The notes under the pieces were generated by a model. That model saw only the letters and a program-made list of their open reading frames with translations, was not told where the DNA came from and did no database searches. A program made the position numbers and the translations under genes. Of a stretch of 64,000 bases of DNA, positions 54,478 through 64,000 are shown one piece after another. Location: NCBI GenBank assembly GCA_011947345.1, contig JAAVTG010000275.1, positions 330,544 through 394,543 of the forward strand, in the 5' to 3' direction. This stretch comes from Phytophthora quininea (Eukaryota > Oomycota > Peronosporomycetes > Peronosporales > Peronosporaceae). How positions within the stretch are numbered: the first letter of the stretch is position 1; each line of letters starts with the position of its first letter.

Positions 54478-56067
54478 ATGGACGCCTTCGAGTTCTTGGA
54501 GACGCTGCCGCCGACGACATTGGAGCGGCTGTATGGCGACCCGTGGGCGTGCCAGGCCATCTTCCAGGCGCTTCCGGCGCTGGCGCAGCAGTTCGTCATG
54601 CGGCTGCTGCCCAGTAGCGCCCCCGTGCCACGCGAGTTGCTGGAGCAGTGGGTTGTACCCGAGCCTGGCGACGAGGGTCAAATGCCGCCGCAATTCCACA
54701 CCGCATTGCAAAAGGTGATTTTGTCAATAGTGAAAGCCAGATGTTGAAATTCTTATTCACAAAAATATTGTTTTTACTGTAGTTGGAAGGGTTGCGAGTG
54801 TTTGTGCACCAAGATGGCGCGTTCAGACCACACCCGACATTCCAGAAACAATTGAAGGTGAAAGATGAGCGAGATGTGACTTTTATAGGCTCCCAGCTCA
54901 TGTGTTTATGAGCTTGTTGATGCGGTAGTTCGCGCTGAGCAATTTGGGTGGCTCGCCATGGGAACGAGGGTGGCTGAGCCTTCCAAAGGACCCAGAAAAC
55001 ACATTTGACCCGGCAGATTTAGAGAGATACGCCCGAGCGAGATGGGACTCGGTGCTGCACTACATGGTAGGGTCTACAGCAGTTCAGGAGCCTCCACAAT
55101 CCGTGGTGGACATTTTGTTGCGGACCAAGCTGCTGCAAGCGAGTGGAGCAGACTCGCGAGCTCTGCACATCACAGATACAGGCTACGAGTTCATGTTGAA
55201 GGACATCCACGTGCAAATGTGGATCTTCATGCTCGAGTACATCCGCACGTTGGACAATACAGGCACGCTAAAGCAAGAGGACATCCTGCAATTTCTCTTC
55301 CAGATCAGCTACTGTCAGACGGGCGGGTACTACGCTGTAGCGGATCTGACTGACACGCAGCGGCTGCTGCTGGGGGATTTCATCGACTTTGGGCTCTTGT
55401 TTCGCAAGCGACCGAACTCGGATCGATTTTACACGACGAGTCTGGCGGTGAACCTCATCTTTGGAGGATCTACAGGCCAGAAGCGCGGGCGGGTCAGTCT
55501 TACGAGCTCGTTTGCTGGTGTGCGTGCAGGTGTAAAGTCTCAAGTGGCTGATCCGCGTCAAGCCCCACGACAGACCATGGCGCGCAGTTACTCGTCGTGG
55601 TGGAGACCAACTTCAAGATCTACGCCTATACATCGTCCACGCTTCATGTGGCAATGCTCAGTGTGTTTGTGGATATCGTAGCGCGGCTGCCGAATTTGGC
55701 CATTGGATTCATCACGCGTGAGAGTCTGCGCTCGGCTCTCATCCACGGCATTTCAGCGCAGCAAATCTACGATTTCCTAATGAAACATGCGCACCCGAAG
55801 ATGCGGCACAACGCGCCAGTGATCCCAGAGAACATTGCTGACCAGATCTACCTGTGGGAACGCGAGCGCAACCGTGTGCAATTCATGGAGGGCATTCTCT
55901 TCGATGGCTTCAATACCAAGGAGGACTACGAAAGCGTCCGCGACTATGCCAAAGACCTCAAAGTGCTCACGTGGTCCGACCCGATCCACTTCAAGCTGTC
56001 GATCGCCACTGCTGGCATTGACGACGTCCGCCACTTTATCCAGAACCAGCTCTCCAGTCGCGCGTAG
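54478..56067 (+). CDS. TFB2: TFIIH core subunit p52 (Tfb2/GTF2H4)
   Basis: Three exons: 54478-54714, 54783-54857 and 54929-56067, with introns of 68 and 71 bp (donors GTGATT and GTGAAA), all phase 0. It gives about 483 residues, close to the usual ~460. Exon 1 reads LETLPPTTLERLYGDPWACQ, exon 3 FALSNLGGSPWERGW, and the C-terminus AYTSSTLHVAMLSVFVDIVA ... ISAQQIYDFLMKHAHP ... ADQIYLWERERNRVQF, all characteristic of p52. The protein holds XPB in TFIIH for transcription initiation and nucleotide excision repair. One base is missing near 55590 (SY then LVVVETNFKIYAY), probably an error since the gene is essential. Convergent with the Kelch gene. Confidence 0.95.
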
Positions 56068-56176
56068 TCTGCCACGTTAACTTAGAATGCAGCACTTGAT
56101 TAATAGTTAGTGGCTCTGGGACGCTATCAGCCAAATCCCCTGCGTCCCGATGCGCTTTTGAGCCGGTGGATGCTAT

Positions 56177-57815
56177 CTATGCTACGCATCCTTTTTCTGT
56201 TGTGCTGTCTTCTGAGCATCGACTCGACCTTGGCGAAGAGAACGGCGATGCTGCCATCGATGCCGGAGACGACGTCGAGTCGAAGAGCCGCTTGTAAATG
56301 GACCCGCACAGCATCATCACCTTCGTTGAGGTCGATCCGATCGGCTGCTTCTTTCCAAAGAGCTCTGCAGAACAAAGCAGTCATGTGAGCACATCTTTTC
56401 CAGCAACCCACAAGAAACAAAGTGGTAGACTACGTACTTGCTTCCTCTACCACCTCGTGGTGGAATGTCGAGTGGCCGCAGACGCATCCGACGTGGCTTG
56501 ATCGCGCCGGGTCCTGCTTGTCCTGTACCGACGGATCGGCCTTCTGCATACGGTAGACGCAGCATCGGCCTGGTCTGCAGAGCTTGCACTTGCCTCGAAG
56601 GCGACCCTCTATATCCCGCTTGAACACTACGTGGTCGATGATATCCTGTGGTACGCCCTTGAAAGTCGTGGTTTCAAGCACAGTATCCAAGTTGTTTCGG
56701 ATGTAATCCGCGCAGATGTCCATGAGCGACGGCGGTGTGAGCGCTCCGATGTCGATCGAGTACAGATCCTGCAGTCGGTCCGTTCCATCGTATCCACCTA
56801 GCAAGTACATCTTGTTGCTGACAACGACAGCACGGTGGAACGTGCGGCTGCTCGGGATGCTTCCCGTAGTGCACACCTCGCTCCACGTGTTGCTCAGCAA
56901 GTCAAGACGCTGCAAGTCGTTGAATCGGCTGTGCGTCTTGTCGACGCCTCCAAAGACAAACATGTTGTCACCGAAGATCACGGCCGTGTGGCGGTATCGG
57001 TGCGGCGGGCTGTTGCCCTTTGTCTCTAGCTTCTTCCACTCGTTCGTGATGAAGTTGTACTCGAACAAGTCGTTGAGCGTGTCGCGTCCGTCCCAACCGC
57101 CGAACACAATAAGCCTGTTGGTGGATTCGTGCACGACGCCGCTGTGGCCAAAGCGGCGCGAGGGCACGGCGCCCGTGGCCTGCAGACGGCTCCAGCGCTT
57201 CTCCTGGATGTCGTAGCCACACAGGTCGTTGAAGCGGTTGGAGCCGTTGTAGCCACCGAAGATATAAATACTGGACGAGTGGAGCACCATGATGTGGTCC
57301 GTCCGCGCCTCGGGACGGTCCTCGACGACGCTCGGCATCTGGTTCCACCGCTGCTCGTCAAAGTTGAAGTAGAACAGGTCGTTGAAGTAGTTGCCGTCGC
57401 GGCCGTCGTAGCCTCCGAAGATGAACATGTCGCTCTCGTGGACGACGCCCAGCGCGCCCGAGCGTCTCGGCGGCAGTGCGCCTCCCGTTTGCACCTGCGA
57501 CCACGTGCTCGACTCGAGGTCCAACTGGTACAAGTCCTGCTGCCTACGACGACGATCCGTGCCGCCAAACACATACACCTTGCCATCTACAAAGAATAAA
57601 TAAGTAAATAAAACACCAATGGACCATCACTCTGTACCTCGGCTGGTGACGGTGTGGCCTGTGCGCGGACTGTAGACGTCTCCGTGCGGGTGGAGTTTCT
57701 CCCACGAGCGCACCTCGAGCCTGGACGTGGGTGTGCTGCTCGCCTGCGCCTCCTTGGCCTGGGGCTGCTCGTTCTTGGCCACCGCTACGGCTCTGGACAC
57801 GGGAGTCACGGCCAT
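56177..57815 (-). CDS. Kelch-repeat protein with BACK-like segment, three exons
   Basis: Exons 57815-57638, 57586-56438 and 56364-56177 have introns of 51 and 73 bp (donors GTACAG and GTACGT, acceptors TTTGTAG and TTCTGCAG). Phases agree and give 504 residues. Six Kelch blades are visible by their FGG/GG repeats (VYVFGGTD, MFIFGGYDG, IYIFGGYNG, LIVFGGWDG, MFVFGGVD, MYLLGGYDG). After the propeller, LMDICADYIRNNLDTVL resembles the helix that opens BTB/BACK regions, as in LZTR1-type proteins. A Cys-rich segment (CKLCRPGRCCVYRM) follows, then a Ser-rich tail encoded by exon 3. A protein-interaction adaptor is likely; no catalytic residue set for galactose oxidase is present. Confidence 0.88.
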
Positions 57816-59803
57816 GCTGCTCTACTATAAGGTACCCTGCGGTGCTGGGGTGGGGTCTACACGGCTCTGTTGCTCGAGTCGTGGAATGACGAGATCGCAG
57901 GCCCGCGAGGCTTCAGGGGTTTTCCAGACCGTTTCCTGCAGTGCGGAGGCGTGCGCTGGTCGTTACCGAGCGCGGACTGAGAATGCGCACAGGAGTGATG
58001 GTCCTCTTGCGATGGCGAGTGCGCACTCGAAAGTAGGCGGCTAAACTTGTAGTGGTGCGAGCGAGCCAAAATGGCTCGAAGCCACGCCGTGGTTTCCGTT
58101 TTTCTTTCTGTCTTTTCGAGTCGGCGAGCCATGAATGGGATGATTCCTGCGACGTGTGACGACCACGAGTTTGTATGTCTGGCTGTTTATAGAGTGGGAC
58201 TGCGTCGGAACGATACACCGGTTCAAGAACGGTACTCCGGTGCGCTGAAGGTTCCGTGTGTGACGTGTGTGTATTTAGCTTTTGTATTGGGTTGTTTGCC
58301 GGTATCTTTCAACACAGGTCCGCGTCCTTTGACCAAAGCAACATCTTGTTGCCCTTGCCGAGCTTGCCCATTTGGTTGCTTGGTCGCTTGGCAGCTCGAC
58401 ACGTTCAAGGCAGACAGCACTGCGACCGCGTTGGGCCTAAATGCGATGGTGCGACGCGCCGCTGGCCACACGTTGCAGCGGGCAGCGGGCCGTTCACTGG
58501 CTGGAACCGCGTTCTCCGACAAGCAGCGTGGCCGGTAACAGCCCATGAAAGCTGCGGCCAATATGGAACTCTGCTGTCAGTCAACGGCGGAGTCTGCGAC
58601 CGGCGGTGACAGACGATCAACGCGAGCCCCATGTCGCCGCGGTCTGCACTCTTGTCGACCAGCGCTGTTCCCGACGCAACTGTTACCCGAGCTGCAACGA
58701 ACAAGCTTGGCTGGTCAGCGTCGATACCGGTACCGGTGTCCGTGTTGCTTTGGCGCCATCCAAACGGCGAAGCCAGCTGGATTCGGCGCGATGCACTCGC
58801 GCTGCACGTTGAGCATAACGAGAGGACAGCGCTCTGTGAACGCCATGCTGCAGCGCAGCAACCAGCGAGTCTCCCTCTGCGCGCAGCAAACCGACGAGAG
58901 CAACCACCAAAAACAATCCACCGCAGGCGACAGGCCGAAAAATTGGGCACTGGCCAGCGCCCACCAAGCGCAGGTGAGAGAGTCCATGGCGTAGCTAACC
59001 GGCGAGCAAAATCCACGAGCGCGGTGAGAAGATAGCTCGTTCAAACCTGATGACGGCGCCGCTCCTGCCGTGCATACGAACGACTGCGTCTTTGCTTCGC
59101 CAGCATTTGCTCGAGTGCAAGGGTATCACCATGACCAAGTGACCTGCAGGAGCTGAGACCAACGCTGGGTTGGCAGACAAAGCAATCTCCGAAAGGGGCG
59201 TTGGACTTTGGTATATTCCTATTCAGAGGGATACTGTGGCGTGCCCCACTTTCCCAGCACGAAAGCTGGGTCGCCTTTCTTGCTGCGTTACCGGTCAGAA
59301 ATCGCTGTTGCCTACTGGAGCTCCCTTCAGGACAGCGCGGTAGCGCCGACAAGCAAAGCTCTGCAGCGCTCGACGGCATCAACTGGCGAGCCGCGACCAA
59401 AGCGCTTGGACCAGTCGAGAATCTCCTCGCTACAAGAATATCCGCCGTCCTTCACTTGGTGAATGTATGTGGCGCCTCGTTTTCAGAGGTCGCGGCCATC
59501 CCACACTTCCAAATTATTGGAACGCAATTGCGGCGCTGCCATTGGCTGCCGCAGAAAATCGTGGCCAGGAGACACTTGAACTCGATCGCTCCTCTGCACA
59601 TACAGACTGCCAGTCAACTTCGGCGCGGCACGCAGTTGTCGGGTCTATCTCACTTGGCAATCGGCGGGCTGGAGCGCAGAAGCGATTGTTCAGTGTGCTT
59701 GATTCATCGAAGAACCTTCGATAGAAACCAGACATTCAAGTTCAAGACATACAAACGCCAAGACAAACGAACGCTTCCCCCTCCCCCCACACACAGACCC
59801 AGC
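57816..59803. other. GC-rich region, several open frames, no gene recognised
   Basis: Frames of 100-200 codons are open on both strands at once (for example 58405-59016 minus and 58071-58538 plus), as expected of GC-rich non-coding DNA. None shows a domain, signal peptide with consistent downstream frame, or splice structure. Confidence 0.35.
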
Positions 59804-60243
59804 ATGAGCGCGCTCCGGACACTCGTGCTTCTGCTGGCCGTCGTCTCCGTGGCCACCGCGGCCACCAACAGCACAAGCACCAGCGCCAGCGGCAGCGAGC
59901 GTCACCGAACTGCTGGCGGAGGTGCAGGCGGCCGTGGCTGACGACCCGGCGCTCGCCAACATGTTCGACGTGGCCAGCGCCAGCAAGATGAGCGAGCGAG
60001 CTCACGTTGCTCCTGCAGGAAATCCTGACCGTCAGTACGAGCGCCAGCGGCTCTGCGTCCGTGTCCGCGTCCGTGTCCGCATCCGTCTCAGGGTCCAGCT
60101 CGACGTCCAGCTCGACGACGGGCTCGGCGTCGCCCGAGTCCACGACCAGCGCGTCCGCAGCAGGCAACTCGGGCGTGGGAGAGTCGACGCTGTCATTGGC
60201 AGCTGCTGCCTTGGCGGTGGCAGTTGCTCTCAGTGCGATGTAG
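59804..60243 (+). CDS. Ser-rich secreted, GPI-anchor-like small protein, frame broken
   Basis: The start MSALRTLVLLLAVVSVATA (59804) is a textbook signal peptide. Two frames follow: SVTELLAEVQAAVADDPALA (59900-59990) and, from about 60000, ELTLLLQEILTV followed by a Ser/Ala/Thr-rich stretch (SASVSASVSASVSGSSS). A hydrophobic C-terminus follows (LSLAAAALAVAVALSAM), the layout of a GPI-anchored wall protein. The breaks are an extra base near 59900 and a tandem GAGC duplication near 59994. Joined length is about 145 residues. The helical part has no cysteines, so it is not an elicitin. Cell-wall or surface location is inferred. Confidence 0.6.
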
Positions 60244-61167
60244 GCTAGTGACACCAGACGGCGGACAGCTGTGGAATCGAGCTGCAATGCTGCCGGTATT
60301 TTATTCGTAAACTTTTTTGCAAGACCAATTGAGAACTCTAATCACAAAAGGAAGATTTTGGAGATGACTAAGCTGGGGCTGAGGACTCTGTAGTTGGTTG
60401 CAGGACATGAAGACGGCGATCTCAATCTCCAAGACACTCTCGAAGGTTCTTACAAGGTGAAGAAATTCGCGAGATCGTCTTCAAGTTTTTAAATCGATTT
60501 TCCTCATGCGCGAGTGGCGCCAAGGTTTTCGTGCCGAAAGTGTGGATGGCCGGCGCTGGTGTTGCTCGGTTGCTGGTAAAGTCGGTTCCTGGTACTTGTT
60601 GAACTGCAGTCAATCGCCAGCCACGAGATGACGTTGGTAAAGCAAGTCTCGGACGTCATGACCGAGCCACCACGCTAAAGTAGAACCTGCCGAAGTCCTC
60701 TGTGAAGACGGCGCCGTTCGTGGATCTGCAAGATGGCGTGGCTCCATCACCATCCAGTTGCAAGATTTGACTAGCAACGATATTGCAGGTCTTAGGCGTG
60801 GCCATCATCACCAGTGTGTTGTGATCAAGAAGAGATAGGGGACGTTGGCTCAAGATTCCGGATGCAACAAAAGGTTTCACAGCCGCACGATGCGTCTTCT
60901 TGACACGGCAGTCCGAATCGACTTGTTTTGTAGCCACTGGAGTTACAGAGTAGAAGCACCTCCACCCGTTGAATATTTGCGTCGCCGTTTCAACGTCTGC
61001 GTGCACACAGCACGACTGCATTTGTCGTCGGAACTGGCAGCGGCGGCCAGCCTTTCGTGCGTTATCACGAATTCGCATCGCCCAGCGCTCTCACGCGTAA
61101 CAGTTCACTCACCGCTATTCTTCTGATACCATATTCGTTTACATACGAAAAGTTCGCTAAAACCTTG
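60244..61167. other. Region without a supported gene
   Basis: A 140-codon minus frame (61078-60656) ends with plausible but unidentified coding text; no start context, splice site or domain supports it further. Confidence 0.35.
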
Positions 61168-62019
61168 CTACTGTCCAACTTCGTGTTGAAAAAGTAGCCA
61201 AAGGCAAGACAAAAGAGCTTCAAAACAACTCGGGAGCGTCACGGTCCGCATCCTACGACGCAGCCGTTTAGCACTCACAGATTTGTGGTCAGCGACTTCC
61301 CACTGCACAGACATTAACCCGCGCGACTTCGGCGAAGTTCCTTCGTAGCAACGAGCCCACTCATCTTCGGCGACCAGCAGGAGCTTTAGGCTACCACCTC
61401 GCAGATTTTCTTGACTTCGCGCCGTTGTTTGCTGGCTCGCTAGCAGCGTTTCTTGCTCGTAAGCTGTTCTCCAGAAAGATACTTGCCAGTGGCGAAGATC
61501 GATACTGTATATGTTCCTACGCAAACAAAAAACTTCACGGATGGATCGGAAGTCTGAGAATGCCTCCTTGTCAGTGAACGCATACACGAAAGTCGAGAGC
61601 AACAGGCAACAGGTACAGAATAGCAAGAAGAGTTTGGTGCGTTTGGCTGCGTCTTTGATCGCGCCAGTCGAAAATCGCTTCGTCTCCGTAAGCAGAGCAC
61701 CCCACACAGGACGCAGCGCGCGTTGCCGTCTAGCGTTTACCGTTTCAACAGCTGGGCTGACACCCAACGCGTTGCAGTAAATTCGCTGCGATTCACTGAA
61801 CAAACGCGGCGTTCGATAAATATTTCGGTTCAGCACCTGAGTCGGTCCGCTAGAGCTCGTGTTCGTCCTGGTGATCCAGAGGAGGCGTGCGCGACTGCTG
61901 CAATCGTCACGAGGTTTCTGCCGATGTGCAGTGCGCTTTTGCTGTCGTCGAGTCACCTCGCCCGTAACCTGAACCATGCAGAACCGAGACGACTTGCTCC
62001 CTTCTTGGCACGGTGGCAC
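61168..62019 (-). CDS. Possible unknown protein with one TM segment
   Basis: An uninterrupted 283-codon frame. The only notable feature is a hydrophobic segment (LFLLFCTCCLLLSTFVYAF, about residues 130-148). It is divergent from the helix-turn-helix/UPRT gene, starts 37 bp apart. Composition is Arg-rich and not clearly coding; it could be chance in GC-rich DNA. Confidence 0.25.
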   Translation of the reverse strand: MPPCQEGSKSSRFCMVQVTGEVTRRQQKRTAHRQKPRDDCSSRARLLWITRTNTSSSGPTQVLNRNIYRTPRLFSESQRIYCNALGVSPAVETVNARRQRALRPVWGALLTETKRFSTGAIKDAAKRTKLFLLFCTCCLLLSTFVYAFTDKEAFSDFRSIREVFCLRRNIYSIDLRHWQVSFWRTAYEQETLLASQQTTARSQENLRGGSLKLLLVAEDEWARCYEGTSPKSRGLMSVQWEVADHKSVSAKRLRRRMRTVTLPSCFEALLSCLWLLFQHEVGQ

Positions 62020-62056
62020 AAACCGAGCGGACCACCCCCAAGAATGGCAAGGTGAA

Positions 62057-63394
62057 ATGAAATCGCACGGCCCTCAACCTCCGACCACCGCAACGAGGAC
62101 CGTCGAACCGGTGGCGCAAGCATCGCTCACAGCTGCAAGTCGATCCCCCAGAAGAAGCCTCGGAAGCGAGCGCACTATCTGCGGCACTCGCAACGATGTG
62201 CTATCATCAACCGAATCATCGCCGGCGAGCAGCAAGCCGCTCTGGCCAGGGAGTTCAAGGTGACTCGAGCGGCCATCAGTCACATCTTCAAGAACCGCGA
62301 GGAGATTCTCGCCCGGGTGGTCGAAGACGAGTCGTACGTAGTGCTTTGCCATTGCGGCGGCGGTGGTTGAAAATGGTGACTAAAACTTGTGGTGATACCA
62401 ACCAGGGAGGAAGAGGAGGAGGACGACCCGACGGAGACGGCCACTGTGTCCGCAGTGACGGAGATTTCCGACAACGCGGTGGTGCTGCTGCTCACAACGC
62501 TGCGGGACGCCCAGACCAACGCCGTCTCCTTCAACCGAGCGGCCACACGCCTCATCACGTATGGCCTTCTCCTTCTACTCACCACTCTTTGACAACTGAC
62601 TTTTGATTGGTCAAACTGTAGGTTCCTGCTAGAAGAATCGTTGGCGCTGCTTGGCACCCGTGCGGTTGAAAGAACGGGAGTGGGTGGAGAGCAGTTCACC
62701 GGTTTAGAGCGAGAGCAGGAATTCTGTGGCATCGCTCTCAATGACGAAGCTCTGCCGTTTGCTGTGCGCTTCAGTCAGATGGAGAACGAGTCGCCTGTCG
62801 GTAAGACCGACTGGGAGTTTGATGAGGAAACGAAAGCGTTGTCTGACACCAGCTCGTTCTGCAGGCACCATCAAAGCCGAAGAAATGTTCGACGACTTCG
62901 GAAACTCGATCCACTCCCGCATCACCCACATGGACCTCCCCGCCAGCATCGTCGACTACAAAGTCTTGCTCTTCACATTTGTGTGCGGAGACAACGGAGG
63001 AGAGAGCAAAGCTGTCGCGGTGGGGGCTACTCAGTATTCTTGTAAATGCTTTTATTTTTTTACTTTTCTATTCGTGACAGGCTCTGCGTTCGATAGGTGT
63101 CGAAGAGAAAGATATTGCGATGGTAGCAATCCTGAGCTCGGCACGCAGCCTCGACATGATGACGAACCAGTTCCCACGTACGGTTGATGCTATATTTTAG
63201 ATTGTAGACTTGAGTTGTTCTTCTGAACTGTATTATTGACGATTGTAGAAATGCGCGTCGTCACAGCTATCATTGAAGACCAAGTGACTGCGAGTCCGTA
63301 CGCAGTGTTCGCCGGCCTTCCTGCGTTTGTCGCGCAATATCTAAATGATAAACCAGCTGCCAGTGTTGGAGTTGCGAGTGCCCAGGGTGCGTGA
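62057..63394 (+). CDS. Helix-turn-helix plus uracil-phosphoribosyltransferase-like fusion, six exons
   Basis: Exons: 62057-62333, 62406-62558, 62622-62800, 62865-63019, 63081-63177, 63249-63394. The introns are 61-72 bp, with donors including GTACGT, GTATGG and GTAAGA. Phases agree if one C is restored in a CCCCC run near 62148, giving about 335 residues. The N-terminus has a basic stretch and a psq/CENP-B-like helix-turn-helix (CAIINRIIAGEQQAALAREF, VTRAAISHIFKNREEI). The C-terminal ~220 residues follow the UPRT fold: DNAVVLLLTTLRDAQT...FNRAATRLITFLLEE, EFCGIAL, then VDYKVLLF before the PRPP loop and VEEKDIAMVAILSS after it. The PRPP-binding loop (usually D/P-x-x-x-T/S-G-x-T) reads CGDNGGESK, so enzymatic activity is doubtful. 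A nucleotide-sensing regulator is one possibility (inference). Confidence 0.72.
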
Positions 63395-64000
63395 CAAGGC
63401 CGGCGAACTACGAATTGTGTGCCTACTTTTTGCTGATGCTGCAAAGTAGAGATCTATCTGAAAGGCACAAGAACAAATACACGCGAGGAACTGTGTTCAT
63501 GTTTCTGCAGTCGAATTGACGGATAACACACCAGAACGAGTCTGCACTATCTGCCGAGCATGAACTATCTGCACGATAGCGTTCTCAATTAGAAACAGCC
63601 GACAAGGACAACTTGTTCTTCTCCCCAGCCTCGAGTGAATTCGGCTGAAACTAGCTAACGTCAGCAAACCCAAGACTTCCTACTTCTTGCTGACTTTTCC
63701 TGGGACAACATTGAAGCAAGCGTGTAAGTTTCCCGACGACAAAGTGTCGTGAACTTTCTCGCCACGACGTCGCTGGCAATGCCAGACGCGAATTCCGTCG
63801 ACTTGTCTGCTCTAGCTCCGAGTTTGCCCTTTTTGCTTCTTTTTCGTCTGTGGATATGGGTGGCATCATCGCAAGGAAACTAAAAACGTTTGTACTTCCT
63901 CGTGAGTTTCCCAGTGTATTGGGAGTCCACAGCGCCACGAAGCTTGAAGCTTGTTGAAGTTACGATCGGGACTTGTGCTGATTTGGCGCAGAGGATCTTC
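63395..64000. other. Window end, no gene seen
   Basis: Downstream of the UPRT-like gene. A 95-codon minus frame at 63938-63651 has no supporting feature. Confidence 0.4.

Noticed and set aside
58405..59016. A 203-codon minus-strand frame
   Set aside because: Several frames are open on both strands here, the mark of GC-rich non-coding DNA; no motif or splice site.
59201..59803. A plus-strand frame running into the signal peptide at 59804, which could make a 246-residue protein
   Set aside because: The upstream part has no recognisable feature, while the internal ATG begins a classic signal peptide; the longer start would bury it.
1..64000. CRISPR arrays, rRNA and tRNA genes, bacterial-style operons
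   Set aside because: No regularly spaced repeats, no tRNA-like cloverleaf or rRNA core sequence was noticed, and the intron and promoter style is eukaryotic. A covariance search was not possible.

Overview
This is a nuclear genomic window from an oomycete, most likely a Phytophthora-type (Peronosporales) pathogen. The evidence is elicitin-like secreted proteins with the six-cysteine spacing, relics of Crinkler-class effectors, many hAT, Mutator-like, Tc1/mariner and pogo-like remnants, short GT-AG introns of 51-73 bp, and start-site elements resembling the oomycete Inr/FPR core promoter (GCTCATTYYNCAWTTT) close to several start codons.

Layout. 0-5.6 kb (minus strand): a Ser/Arg-rich unknown protein and a large cyclic-nucleotide-binding cation channel. 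6.4-10.9 kb: decayed P-loop NTPase genes, one of Crinkler type. 10.93-12.06 kb: a complete short Mutator-like element with 33-bp TIRs and a 9-bp target duplication, carrying an AT-hook/zinc-knuckle protein. 12.2-16.2 kb: an ORAI-like four-TM protein, FYVE and hAT relics, and a 2-Cys peroxiredoxin. 16.6-19.0 kb: decayed ankyrin-like genes, one containing a perfect 27-bp fold-back. 19-31.5 kb: an AT-rich transposon and effector graveyard with no intact gene recognised.

31.5-43 kb is the most remarkable part. A segment holding the cytosine deaminase 3' end, a taspase-1 homologue and an elicitin-like gene is present three times: two copies form a ~2.09-kb inverted repeat, and a third truncated copy lies 3.6 kb away. 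Two much older relics of the same unit lie nearby. The middle copy joins the only complete cytosine deaminase gene, which is divergent from an ACSF3-type malonyl-CoA synthetase.

44.5-63.4 kb is gene-dense: a multi-exon unknown gene, a head-to-head pair of near-identical peroxiredoxins, three PH-domain paralogues with a five-exon membrane LRR gene lying between two of them in inverted orientation, TFIIH subunit p52, a three-exon Kelch protein, a Ser-rich GPI-anchor-like secreted protein, and a six-exon gene fusing a helix-turn-helix domain to a uracil-phosphoribosyltransferase-like domain with a degenerate PRPP loop.

Many otherwise convincing genes are broken by single-base losses, nearly always a one-base deletion and often in a short homopolymer. 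This suggests residual assembly error as much as real decay, so 'frameshifted' here does not by itself mean pseudogene. The taspase, peroxiredoxin and LRR genes are unbroken.
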